DNA of 64,000 nt. Source: Lutjanus erythropterus (lineage: Eukaryota > Chordata > Actinopteri > Lutjaniformes > Lutjanidae). This document shows, one piece after another, positions 10,923-22,340 of the stretch; the first letter of the stretch is position 1; each line of letters opens with the position of its first letter. The notes beneath the pieces are model-generated. The model made no database searches and had not been told where the DNA came from. It saw nothing but the letters and a program-made list of their open reading frames with translations. The position numbers were made by a program, and so were the translations under genes. Location of the stretch: positions 30,936,831 to 31,000,830 of the forward strand of contig CM034607.1 of the NCBI GenBank assembly GCA_020091685.1, given 5' to 3'.

Positions 10923-12650
10923 GTGCACAAGACTTTTGTGCCTCCCTAATGGATTTTCGAATGTTCTTCACGGTGTTTGATCTGCAGAATAAAGTGACCA
11001 TTAGTCTCCATGAAAGCTGTCGGGGATAATTTCTGCTTCACTATTTCAGATGCTCTGTGTTAAAAACAAAGTGTGCAGCTTAATAGAACTGTGTCCTGCT
11101 GTTCCCTCCTTTATGTCCCTTATTTAACCCTTAAATGGATTTGGAGTCATGTGTTCATGTTGAAAAATAATGAATCATATTTTCACAACTTTGTTAATCA
11201 GGCAGTGAGTCCAGTCTTTATCCTGGAGGATACATTAAGAGGGTTTATCCCTGTCTGATGCTCATGTTTTGAGACCTATACTGTAAAGATAATCAGCGAT
11301 TAATTTTACTGTTGAATGTGCATCATTGATTAATTCAGCCGTGTAAACATGTTTTCAGGGAATTTGTGTCAGTAGTTTCTACAGTTGAAGAAAGAGAGGG
11401 GTGATGTTGTTTAGCCTCCTGACAGGATTTTGGGGAAACACAGGGATGATCTTAGTATAAAAACAGGAATAAGTTTTTATTTTTTGTTTATAAATGTTTG
11501 TTTGTTGTTTGTTAAATGATAATGTTTGTTTCCAGAATTCTAAATATAGGCGTCCATTCTTTTTCACAATTTTCTGTATACAAAACTTTAAAGAAAGTAA
11601 TTCATTTTTCGTTTATAAATGGTTGTAAAAGCTGGCACATTATTATTTTTAAAAAAGTTGAATTTATGGGCAATGTAATTGGAAAATAAAGATCATATTT
11701 TGAAATAAATTAATAAATTCTGTCATTTTAACCTGTTTTCATTAGAAAATAGCAATTACAATGCTGGAAGAATTCAATGAGATTCTTAATTGCACCCAAA
11801 ATTAACAACAAATACTTGTCTAAATGTAGACTATTCTCATGTCTTTTGGTTTTGGCCTGAAATTGTACAGTTTGAGGAAAATGTTCATTTGGTTATTGTC
11901 AAAATTGTGGGCCTATATACCAAGGTGACACTGTGACAAGATATACTGTGCAAAGAGAAGATAGATATTTGTTGAAAATCTTGTTAGCAGTTTGTAAAAA
12001 AAAAAAAAGATTACAAAGAGATGGCATAAGCCAAAATCACCAACACAAGATGAAGGGTTGAAAAATGTGAATTGTGAGCAAAATATAAGGAGTGTTTGAC
12101 TCATGAGAGAAGAACAAAGTCAAGAGAAATGGACGATATTTGCAGGTAAATGACAGGATAAGGACTGAAACACTGATTACGTCTGAGGAGCAAGAGACAA
12201 AGAAGTCCAGATTGTTCACAGTTTCTTTCTCTTTTATTTTGCATGTATTTGACCTCTGAATTTTCAGAAATATTTGTATGTGCTTGTCCATTTTAGGGTT
12301 AACACAGGCAGTCTAAAAACCAAATACAAATCTTCATAAAGAATGTCTCTTTCCACTGTTCTGTGCTCAAACAATGAGTATAAAAACACTGCTTCTCAGC
12401 CTTTAATTTAAGGACCATGACTCATATCAGTGAATGTGAGGCTACAGATCTGGATGTTGAAGTGTCGTATCTATAAATACACTGTGGTGGAAAACAATGG
12501 ATCGATAACTGGTGAGGGGCAGGAAGTCACTCTGACCTTGCTCTATTTAGAGGCCCAAACACAACAAAAACCAACTCTAAACGCTATTTTAACTGCTTGC
12601 AATTAATATTTCAGGAGGGGAAAAAGGCATTTTGGGAAAATCCATGAGTT
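10923..12650. other. AT-rich non-coding DNA, no gene seen
   Basis: Very AT-rich from 11270 to 12300, with homopolymer A and T runs. All open frames are short and lack splice context. Confidence 0.5.
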
Positions 12651-12659
12651 AGAGGCAGG

Positions 12660-12960
12660 AGGTGTCAAACGCAGACACCCTGCCCCCCCACCAACCGCCT
12701 CCCCAGCTGGTGCTTCACTGTGGCAAAGATGGCTGCTGTCCAAGACACACACACAAAAAAAGCTCCGCTGCTGTCTCTTTAAAGCCCTGCTCCGCTGTGA
12801 CAGCCAATCACAGGCCAGAAAATGTGGCTAGACCGTCCTTGCCGACGACCTTGATGGAAGAGGAGTGAAGGAGCGCAGGATGCGTGTTAGAGTGGATGGG
12901 AATGATGAATGAAGGAGGGAGAGGTTTATAAACGGAGTCTCTCCCTGCCTGTCTCTCATA
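12660..12960 (+). promoter_or_regulatory. possible promoter-like segment (CCAAT plus TATA-like)
   Basis: A GC-richer patch carries a CCAAT box (AGCCAATCACAGG, CCAAT at 12804-12808). About 120 bp later there is a TTATAAA word (12926-12932), followed by pyrimidine-rich sequence. This order suits a plus-strand start near 12955. No first exon with a credible frame follows, because a CA tract begins at 13005. Chance occurrence is possible. Confidence 0.2.
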
Positions 12961-13004
12961 TACACTCTAATCCCTGTTTCTTTCTCCATCCATCTACCCC
13001 TCCA

Positions 13005-13079
<75 letters not shown>
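13005..13079. repeat. (AC)n microsatellite, 75 bp
   Basis: Two AC runs joined by a single CC interruption at 13038-13039. Its length makes it likely to be polymorphic. Confidence 0.97.
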
Positions 13080-13081
<2 letters not shown>

Positions 13082-14395
13082 TTCCCTCCATTCCTCTGTC
13101 CTGACATCCCTGCAGAGTGTTGCATAATTCCCAGCGAGGGGGAGGCACGACGAGAGGGAAGGAGGTGAGGAAGGGGCCAGGATGACTCACGATGCAACAT
13201 GTATCACTATGACACACTCAACTGAACCGGTGAAATCATCTCACGGAACGAATATTACACCCATAAAACAACCCGTGTCTTTGAACGATGACGGCGTTTG
13301 TTGTTATTGCGTTTAGGCTTCTGGATGAATCATTTAAGTTTTTTTTAAAAAGCAGAAACACGTCACTTTGACTCAGAGAAGTTTCGCTCAGTTAGTCGCA
13401 TAAAGCTAACGAGGAGTGAAAGATAATTTCTCAGCAGAGACAGCACTGATGAATAAGGGATGAGATGTCTGCTGTCATTGTGGTATGGAACCACATTACC
13501 TTTACATTAGAGATATTAAACCTGAGGTGACTGCATGAGAGCCTGACGTTATTCTTCAGTGTGTAAATATTTCAGAGAACAGTGATGTGTGTGGTTACAA
13601 TTTACATTCATACACATAAGTCTTAAAAGAGCAACATGTAGCGAGTGTGCAGCAGTTCAAATAGGGAGTCACAGGGAGCCGAAGACTGTATATTAAATAG
13701 GTTCAAGTCCTAGTTAATTTACGATCTTTGGTTGTAGCGGGTCGTTTCCCTCCTGCCCCCTCCTCCTCGGACTTGAGGAAGCTCAGGCAGGCTGCAGGAG
13801 CTCTGCAGAAGAGCAAGACAAGTGCAACATTGCAAACTGGCAATTGCAAGCAATGATGAGTCCTCCACTGTAAGTTGATAAGTCAGTCTGTTATCCTGAA
13901 AACAAAAGCCCACTGCTCTGATAATACACACTCTGGCACAGTTACAAATATCAGTAACGCTTTGGGCTGAGGTCAGACTCCAAGATATTTTTGTCTGTTA
14001 AGATGTCACTGTGTCAGATTAGACGATTATGGAGTCATAAATTCTTGTTGTGTCGTGGCCGAGAGACATGACAGACTACACGTTGCTCCACGACCAATCA
14101 AGTCTTTCACAATGACACACTAAACGGGATGAAACAATGGATTGATGCTAAAACTGGTGTAGTTCAGTAGAAAGAAAGTTGTAGTCTATCTTGAGTAACT
14201 GCGCCACGATTTTTGGAAAGAGACACTGATTTGAGTTTTTCAAATGTATTTTTTGGGGAGACTTTGAGCACCAAAAGACGTGTCATCTCGTTCCATTATA
14301 TTCAGGAAAGGGCAGAAAAACTGACGTACCAAACACATATAGATGTGTGTGAACTTGTGTTTTTTTGTAGAGCAGTCCTTCAGATCTGTCTGGCT
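13080..14395. other. non-coding DNA with one dispersed repeat
   Basis: The segment 13868-13930 ('GTCTGTTATCCTGAAAACAA' then 'AGCCCACTGCTCTGA') is shared with 29757-29815 and more weakly with 4840-4995. No gene was recognised. A GC-rich patch near 13740-13830 has an open minus-strand frame without splice signals. Confidence 0.4.
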
Positions 14396-14401
14396 ACTCA
14401 C

Positions 14402-14506
14402 CTGAGTAATGGAGCCAGCTCAGACATCCATCTCTCTCTCTTTCTCCTTATCTTCCACAATGTTGATGTTTCATTTGGCCTGCAAACAAACGCCATCTCT
14501 GCCTCC
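14402..14506 (-). CDS. candidate internal exon, 105 nt (unidentified gene)
   Basis: On the minus strand the acceptor TGTGTGTGTTTTCCAG precedes 105 nt ending in a perfect-consensus donor, CTCAG/GTGAGTAGCC. Only one frame is open throughout, entered after one nucleotide; it contains RPNETSTLWKIRRKRERW and ends SELAPLL. A second acceptor (GTTTGTTTGCAG) would give a 78-nt version in the same frame. Both lengths are multiples of three. The polypyrimidine tract is supplied by a neighbouring (CA)n microsatellite, a known way for cryptic exons to arise. I recognise no protein family. An untranslated or cryptic exon is equally possible. Confidence 0.28.
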
Positions 14507-14512
14507 CTGGAA

Positions 14513-14548
14513 AACACACACACACATGCACACGTGCACACACACACA
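14513..14548. repeat. (CA)n microsatellite, interrupted
   Basis: CA tract broken by TG and GT steps. On the minus strand it forms the pyrimidine-like TG tract before the exon candidate at 14506. Confidence 0.9.
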
Positions 14549-14769
14549 TATGTTTAGAGGTGTCAGGATGACCTTGTAGAGGAAATCACTGGCCATTCAT
14601 CATGTTACAGCTCCAGTGGTGCGAAGAACAGGAGATTTGATAGGACCTTGAGATAAAAATCGGTCGATTTTCCTCTGCAGGGCCTCATGAAGCTCAGCGG
14701 GGCCAGAGCAAACCTGAGATAGTGAACAATTTATACTATAGTATCTGTTATGTTTCTCTAATACTTAAA

Positions 14770-14900
14770 TATGTTAGGGCAGGGGTATCAAACCCAAATT
14801 GGCTTGGGGCCACTGATCGTATTTTCATCTCATAGGGAGGCCACTTCAGCATTAAGTACTGCAAGGAAGAGCAGTATTTCTGAAAATGTACTTTTGTTTC
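14770..14900 (+). repeat. DNA-transposon end fragment
   Basis: 'CAGGGGTATCAAACCCAAAT' followed by GGGGCCAC resembles the end of a widespread fish DNA repeat (CAGGGGTGTCAAACTC-type). No matching opposite end was found. Confidence 0.45.
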
Positions 14901-17400
14901 CACAACTAACATATTTATGTTATATACTCTAAAAATACAAACAGCACTTTCTATACATTTTTATATACATATACAGTTAGCCATGCATTGAACACAAACT
15001 CTTCTGTCAAGTTCAATTAATCATTACTACCCCTGTTGAAAATGGTGAGCTGAGCATTGTTGGTGCCATTTAACATCTGTATGAGACGCTGCCGGAAAGT
15101 CTGTTTAACATGCGGTTCAAGTCGAGAAATGGTTGCAGTTTGGTTTGGTTTAGGCACAAAAACTGAGCGGGTAGGTTTAGAATAACACGGGGTAGATTTA
15201 GTTGTATTGAGGCATGGGGCCCTCCACATCCCTTGTGCTCCCCCTTTTCAATAATGAGGAAATAATAGGTCAGAAAAATAAACTTTTATTTATGGTTGAG
15301 TGTGGAGGATGGAGTGAGGATTCGGAAGTCTGATTTTACAGCAGCAGATACTTCTGTATCTCTTGGTAGTCAGTGGCAGGGTGAACAGGCCATGGCACAG
15401 TAAGATCATTTAACTGTCCAAATTAGTGGGAAAACTCTGAGACATGCTATTTTAGGGTGTGGAAGTGTCTGGTAGCCCAGGGCCTAAGGCAATTGCCAAC
15501 AATGACAAGTCCCATTCTGACTGGGGTCAAAATAAGTATGTTACATTTCATACATCTCGTGATGTTACTGATGCAACCTGCAAGATGAAAGTCACGTGAC
15601 GTACATACAAACAAGATGTTAGTGTTATTTCTTGTATATTCTCTGCAGTCTGCTGAAAACTGTCAGACTTGACTGCAGCTCTTTGTCTCCACCTCCTGCT
15701 GCTGCTGCCTGATCCCGCCTACTTTCCAGGCGAGGCGTAGTTAATCTCGAACGAGCCGAATAACATTTTGGTTTTCACATGGGACACAAACCCCGGTATC
15801 ATCCGAGAAAGTGTGAGTGAGCCATGCATCCACACCTCTTCCAGACACGGACGTTCTTGCTTTTTGTAGCACGTTGACAGCCTGGTGCGTCTCATACAGG
15901 TTTATGTGGAAGAGACATGGTTTGTTGATGTGGATACTTTTAATTTTTCACACTCCATCTGCTAGCATTTGCTCACTTGTATATTAGGAAAAAATGTTAT
16001 AAGAAACTTCAAACAAAAACATAGCTGTTGGACACTTGAGCCTCACATAAAAATCAAACATGGCATTTAAGATGCAGTATAATCTCTCCAAACGCCATCT
16101 GTCTGTCTGTTAACATTTCAGCAGTGGTGTATTTTGCAGGCTGGAAAACACACAGACAAGAGGAATGAGTTAGCCTTGGCTTTAGCCCTGTTTGGCCCCG
16201 TTGTAAACCCCACAACTGCACACTCTGATGGGGTTACTGGACCTTTCCTCCAGTGTAATGGGGTGAAGCAGCACTGGGACATGTTCTGTAATGTCGGCAC
16301 ATTTATCTTGTGTGACTTGTCCCGTAAATATACAGGGAGGAGTGGACACAATAACACCAAACAATTTGATGTTACCCAGTGCAGCAACAGTATTTCCTGT
16401 AATTGCACACCTTGTACAGTAAGTTTTCACTTTGTCATATTGTGAAGGTGACAGATTTGGCAAACAGAAAGAGAAAAGAAGTAGAGAATAATACACACAA
16501 ATGAGAGCAGGTGCGTTGAGTGTTGGCCTATGCACTGCAGGTCTAAAGCCATGTTATTTGTACGCAGACTTCCCAAACCTGTGGAACTACTCCTTTAATA
16601 AGGACTTTGAGGAACAACGCCAGTCTCTTTTGAGGATGAAGCATTTTATTTTAATCATATGGATGGATGATTGAATGGAGGAAATGGATATATAAAGTGC
16701 AAGAGGCCTATCTGCCGGTAATTTTCGATCAATACTTCTCTCTGTGTAGTTTTCTCCAACCTCTTTTTCTATTAGTCTCTCTCCTTCTGTCTCCACACAT
16801 CTCTCAGTCCACCTCCTTCACCCTCACCCCCTGTCACTCCCATCCATCCATTACCAGGACAGCTGCGGTTACAGTCCGATGGGCTCTCCATTTTAACACC
16901 AGTTCCTGCACAGCACGTCTAAAATGGTTCCCCTCCACAGGACTCTCACGGGATGTGGAAGCTGCAGGGTGATTTAACTTTGGAGTGACGGCGGCTATGA
17001 CAGCAACGTTAATGGGGAAACTCTTTGATTTAGTACTTGATGGCTTGTGTTTTAGAAACTTCTTTGACAGGCAGCAAATCTCTGCTGCTGTGCAACTCAT
17101 AAATATGAAGATAAATAAGATATGTTAATGCGCAGACAATAAGCTGCATCTGGATGAAATACAATTGTTCATATTTGGTTATAAAATTAGTTATCTGTAT
17201 GGATTGGATTGGATCTCACAACTGGGTCTTCTTGCCTCTCACTCCTACACTCCTCATGGATCCTTGTCATCTTATCTCACCCTTCTCCTCGCTGCATCTA
17301 TGAATGAATCTGAGTGAGCGAGACACACACGGAGAGAGAGAGAGAAAGAAAAGGGGAGATGGCGAGTTTAATTTTAGACTCAACGCGTAATTCCCCCTCT
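14901..17400. other. non-coding DNA, no gene seen
   Basis: Overlapping open frames of about 100 codons exist on both strands around 16118-16535. They overlap each other, have no recognised domain and lack matched splice sites. The strip 15530-15900 looks repeat-derived. Confidence 0.4.
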
Positions 17401-17409
17401 TTTGCCGTG

Positions 17410-17560
17410 GCTTCTATAAATAAACTTTGCTCGCTCTCTTTTTCAGCCCCCCTCCACCCACACAATCACTGTTTGATGGACTATAAGAGGAAGGGAGGCA
17501 GGGAGGGAGGATAGGAGGGTGTTGCTTAGCAACCCTATCTTGACTTGGCAGGTCATGTGA
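17410..17560. promoter_or_regulatory. TATA-like box, RFX X-box and E-box cluster
   Basis: TATAAATA at 17415-17422 is followed about 100 bp later by the perfect 13-bp palindrome GTTGCTTAGCAAC (17521-17533), an RFX X-box form. About 30 bp further is GTCATGTGAT, an E-box/CLEAR-like word. Between them lies a CCACCCACAC stretch and a purine-rich tract. The grouping suggests a small promoter or enhancer. No coding exon can be tied to it. Confidence 0.35.
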
Positions 17561-17754
17561 TCGGGAGATGACTGGCATGGAATGTGGTAGTAACACACTT
17601 GTGCCTGGGAGCGGGACACACATATAGCAGTGACACACACACATTTTTAAACATGGAGAATCAAACACAAAGGATCAAAGATAGAACAGAAGAATACAAG
17701 ATAGAACAATGTACAGCACGAGTCACAGCCTGTATTGATACGATCATTGATGTA

Positions 17755-17960
17755 TAGGGCTGTCACGGTTCTCCAAATCCAATGATTAGATTTGACTTTT
17801 GATTTTAAAGTCACGACTGATTCAATTTTTTGATTGGAGAATAATTTATACACAAGGCACCGATGCCTATGTCGCTGTTAGATGGGTTTCGATTCTTATA
17901 AGAACAGATTACTGGTTTTATGCCCCGACAGCTGTCATTTACATTTTCAAATTCTTCTTT
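17755..17960 (+). mobile_element. hAT-like element end
   Basis: It starts TAGGGCTGTCACGGTTCTCC, a terminal type shared by several fish hAT families, followed by 'AATGATTAGATTTGACTTTT'. The other end is not clear. A similar start (GGCTGTCACGATAAGC) is at 22734. Confidence 0.45.
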
Positions 17961-18239
17961 AAAAAGATATCAAGTGTAATATAATGGCTGGTAAACTATG
18001 TTGTGTTGCCTTTTAAGTGTTTTTTTTTTTCTGCAGACATGCAACGGATGCCACGAGTAGGTGGGAGTGGAGGGAAAAAAAACTTTTGCTTACATTTTTT
18101 GCGTTCATTTCATCTTTTGATACAGCATTGTGTCACCTCAACAAGTATCAACAGTGATGTTGTCACAGGTAAAAGTACTGTTTTCGCCAATGGAGTCTGG
18201 TGTCACTGGAGTAATATTTGGTTTATATAACAGCGGTTT
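17961..18239. other. repeat-adjacent DNA, no gene seen
   Basis: A T-rich acceptor-like TTTTTTTTTTCTGCAG at 18022-18037 is followed by 24 nt and GTAG/GTGGGA. The donor is weak and the frame short. Probably interior of the preceding element. Confidence 0.3.
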
Positions 18240-18600
18240 CCTGTCAGAAAGGTCTGATGACAAGGTAAAGTATCTGGTTTTTGAGTTTTAACCTGTTTTC
18301 GATCATCGTAGAGATATGACATTTACGTGGAGCATGAAAAACCTGGTTATTCATCTACTTATAGGTGATCATAACAGTATCCAGGTTTCTGACCATCTGC
18401 CTGCAGGTGTGGCTTTATTTCTTTCTGTCTGAGTCATTCTGTTCTGTACCAACAAAGGATGTTCAGAAACCAGGATGTGACGTTTACATGCCACAGTATC
18501 CTGGTTTCTATCAGAGGACTCCAGTCCACCAAATTCAGGTTTGTGAGACCAGGATATGACATTTATACGATACTCCAAAAACCTGATCATCACCAGGACA
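18240..18600. repeat. interspersed repeat with internal inverted copies
   Basis: Variants of ACCAGGATATGACATTTA and the reverse sense 'AACCTGGTTATTCATC' alternate several times, giving a partly palindromic repeat. No coding content. Confidence 0.45.
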
Positions 18601-19664
18601 CTAGAACACATGTAATGGCACTTATTTATAATTGAGTGAAACACAGCAGCATGGTGACACGTAACTGACGGAGAAAAGTCTCCTCCGCCTGGGACTGCCG
18701 GGTGCTTTTAGAGTCTGGTTTAACTGCAGTGTTATGTAATGTGGGGGGGGGACTTAAGGCTTTTCGGAGGAGGGATAATGGGTGTGATATTCCTTTAATG
18801 GAGAACTGCCCGTACGGTACCTGAGCCTCTTAACGCATCACTTTACTTAAGATAACATTTAGAGGAATTCTGTTCAAAAGCAGATTATCCAGCGACTCAA
18901 AAACAGGACGTGTAATCCGAAAACTGACAAGTGACAGAAGACTACAAATGATGCAGCGTCAGTAAAAATGCAATATTATCAAGGACATTTGTCCAAACGA
19001 ACCACAGCAGACAGAATCTGTATTACAACAGCTCAAATTACTGTAATTCAGTCCTTCTCTTGGGTACTTGTATTTTTATTCACACTTAAATATGCATTAG
19101 ACCATGTAATCTATACTTAGTTACTTTTCAAATCATAATTAAGTACTGAGCAGGCCTAAGATTTGAATTAACATCCAAACTTTAATGTGCATTTTTGTAG
19201 CCAATAACCCAGCTTTAAGAATGTTCTGCAAATATTTTTTCTGAAAAGTAACATTCCGCTACCCTTGGCGTGGCGCACCGCTCGGATCTGCCGCTGACTG
19301 TTGCACTCAAAGCTCAAATTACTTGAACTTTGACCTTATTTGCCGCTGACCTTTCAGGGCGCAACCAATGAGATAACAGCTGTATGCGACGACACAGATA
19401 GAAGAGACCACAAATGTGTGGAAGTGACACAAGCAGCGGAGACGGTGACTGATGGTCGGGTCTTGAAGGGAACCGCAGACCCGTGGAAGATCTTGCAAGA
19501 GTGATGATTTTAACGTCACAATGAAGGAACAACACACAAAAATCACGCAAGAGTTTGGCAGATCAAGGGTTCTCTTCCAGACACAACAGAAGAAAAGTGT
19601 TTCAGGGTTCCCCAAACTCAATAACACAACTTTAAATACAGACTACGATCTCACCATCGAAAAT
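18601..19664. other. non-coding DNA, no gene seen
   Basis: Contains a G9 run near 18743. The overlapping minus-strand frames at 19314-19627 have no domain and lack splice support. Confidence 0.4.
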
Positions 19665-20804
19665 ATGAAAATTAGTGCTGTCAGGCGATTAAAAAAATTA
19701 ATCTAATTAATTACAGGATTTGTAATTAATTAATCTAATTAATCGCATTTTAATCTCATATCTGCTAAAGGTCCCCAAATAAAGAATTTGAATTCTAGGA
19801 CATTACAAAATTGTAGTGCATGACTAATCAATTGAATACACAAGGTACAAATCACTGCGTTCTTGTTAATAGTCCCGTCTTTGTTCTTTTTATAAATAAA
19901 CTTGCCGTTCAAAGGTCCAAGTAAGCTTGCCTCGCTCTTAGGGGTGCAACGGATCAAAAATCGTATCACGGGCTTGAGTCACGGATCGGATCATTTTTTG
20001 GATCAGCAAAAAAGAAAAAAGTGGTGGGATTAGAGTTAAATTATTTTAAAAATGCACTTGTCTTTGATCTTTGTCTGTCTGTAATTATCACCATAGTTAT
20101 GTGATGTAATAATAATGATAATAGTAATGATAATGGTAATATATTAAAAACTTCAAACTTATACAGTGCTGTACTATGTATATACTATACATATATTAGA
20201 TCATTATACACTGTACAGTATAATATACAACTACGCTCTGTAGTCTGACTCAATGTCCCGCCTACAGCAGCACATCTGATTGGTTAGAAGTCACGATCAA
20301 TCAGCAGACACAGTGTGTGACAGACGGGGTGAGACAGAGCTGCACCGGTGAGCAGAGAGGAGCTGTGTAGAAGTTAAGACAGCTGATATCACCAAAGTTT
20401 CAATCAACATCACAGTTTTATGATCTGTTTCTTTGTGATAGCAGAGTTACATCAGTGAAAAAAGTTACAGTCTGGATTTCAATCAAGGTGATGTGACGAC
20501 TTTTAAATCAGTCGCTCTTCACAGAGATGCGCTGCATACAGCCGCATTTGTCCTCTTTTCACTGCAACTCTGCATTGAGATTTCTGGTATTATAACTTAT
20601 ACAAAAGTAACAGTGACAGTAAAACTATGATGCTCACATGTGGTCCGCGGATCACACGCGTGCCGAACTCAATGGGCCAAATTTAAAATGCTTGCGCATT
20701 GACTTTCCACCCATGATTAATTGCGTTAATTTTTATAGCGCGTTAATTTGCAGCGTAATTAATTAATCTAATTAACGCGTTAAACTGACAGCCCTAATGA
20801 AAAT
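19665..20804. mobile_element. 1.1-kb non-autonomous hAT element with perfect 8-bp duplication
   Basis: Body 19673-20796. ATGAAAAT is duplicated exactly at 19665-19672 and 20797-20804. The ends are TAGTGCTGTCAGGCGATTAA and, read inward from the right, TAGGGCTGTCAGTTTAACGC, followed by runs of TTAATTAAT-like sequence. A second hAT-type terminus (TTAGGGGTGCAACGGATC, from about 19939) lies inside, so this copy seems composite. No transposase frame survives. Confidence 0.85.
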
Positions 20805-21452
20805 AAAACCATATGAAAATAAAATGTATGGATAATACTATATTTGAGTACAACATCTAATGTAAGATGCAGCAGTGAACACTGAAGCTTTCAGAGTGGA
20901 TTCAGGGATAGCTGCAGTCATTAAACCATTTTATGGCCACGTGTCCCAGCAAACAGCAGCTCATTAAGTAAGTGCTGATTCACTGTGTTGTGTGTTGACT
21001 CCAGGAACATTTAATGAGACAGTTCCAGGGAAGTCCGCAGGGTGTTTAATATTGTACAAGCAAACCAGACATGTGCAGTTTCTTGCCTCTAAATGACTTA
21101 GAAATGAACTGCAGCAGTTTAACATAAGTGCAGAGGATCTCACAGCACGGGTAATGGGTTCATCTTTATTAGTTAGTTAGGTGTGGTAGCAGTGTTTGTG
21201 TTTGTCTAAAAGCCTTCTTGGGAAGACCAGACAAAACATTATTACATATTGCAAATGTAATAGTCTTGTCTCAGTAATATAGTCTTAAAATAAAGGAATA
21301 AATCTGTTTTTAATGTCATGTTTGGGCACAAGTCCTTTAATGGTTGTAATGATGTGTTCAAACTTTAAATATACATCCAAAATGACAAAAAACTCCAAAG
21401 ATTATTTCTGTATTTGTGGTTGAACTGCACATAAAGTTTCGGCTTTTCTTGT
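20805..21452. other. non-coding DNA, no gene seen
   Basis: Unremarkable AT-rich sequence. Confidence 0.45.
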
Positions 21453-21640
21453 TCAGTGTCTTGTATCTTGGTTAGATATGTACATTTGTTTAATGTGGTG
21501 ATGCAAAAGCTCTCCAGGACAGAAAGAGTTAAGAAAGAGTTCAGTTAACCTAAGTGTTACCTGTGTAGTTATCGCAAAGCAGGTTATTATTGTGAACAAA
21601 CGATGTCCCAGAATTGAGCCTTGAGGAACTCCACTCATTT
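21453..21640 (-). pseudogene. LINE reverse-transcriptase fragment, catalytic motif lost
   Basis: The minus-strand frame opens with SGVPQGSILG, the conserved reverse-transcriptase block that precedes the catalytic YADD of non-LTR retrotransposons. Soon after, the expected YADDTQ-like block reads CFAITTQ. About 20 residues that normally separate the two blocks are missing and the aspartates are gone. This is a dead, internally deleted LINE remnant, perhaps L2/Rex-like; the clade cannot be fixed from so little. Confidence 0.75.
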
Positions 21641-22119
21641 ACTTTTTGTCTGTGCAAACCCTGCGCTTTCTTCTTTCTTGTAAATTTGATTTTTTGATCA
21701 TCTGTATCTTCTTTTTCCCAAGCTCATCAATGTCAGTATCAATGTCATCCCTCAGTTAGAGTCAGTAGATGTCAGTAGATGTCAGTTTTGCCCTGCCATT
21801 TCCCTTGGTTGGTTGTCTTTTAACCTAATTGTCGACAGATCCTTCAAACAACGGTCTGCATAACTTTTTTGTTTCCACTGTCATTTGTGTAAAGCTCTGA
21901 CAACAAAGCGGGATCTATAAAAATAGATTTGCTGCTGCTGATCTTTCTATCCAAGTCTAAACTCACATACAACACACTGGTTTTGTGTGTGCCATGTGCT
22001 GCAAGAACAGGAGAAACAGCTGGAACAAGAAGTCAAGCGTTTTTTGTTTTTACACCACTATTGACATGGACAGGACTTTTCACAAATATTTTATAATTTA
22101 TAAGCATCAGAAATGTCAC
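21641..22119. other. non-coding DNA
   Basis: Short tandem units of TGTCAGTAGA occur around 21765-21785. No gene seen. Confidence 0.4.
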
Positions 22120-22340
22120 AGAAATCTGTACATAATGTGATTTTGTTGATCTGTTCTATTGCACGTTGGATCCCTCATCTGTTGCTCTTTCTGAGGTTTT
22201 TGCCTGTTAAGAGGTTTTTTGGGGGAGTTTTTCCTCACTTGAATCAAGGATCTAAGGACAGAGATGGTCGTACAGAGTACAGATTGTAAAGCCCCCCTGA
22301 GGCAAATTTTGATTTGTGATTTTTAGCTATATAAATAAAA
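22120..22340 (+). mobile_element. L2-like LINE or SINE 3' tail
   Basis: 'TTTCTGAGGTTTTTGCCTGT', 'GGGGGAGTTTTTCCTCACTT', 'GATTGTAAAGCCCCCCTGAG' and the end 'CTATATAAATAAAATTTAAC' match the 3' tail of a very common fish LINE/SINE group, in plus orientation. It is opposite in orientation to the reverse-transcriptase fragment at 21453-21640, so the two are separate insertions. Confidence 0.75.

Noticed and set aside
12909-13217. Open frames over the AC tract on both strands
   Set aside because: Low-complexity artefact of the 75-bp microsatellite.
16118-16535. Three overlapping frames of about 100 codons on both strands
   Set aside because: They overlap one another, none has splice support or a recognised family.
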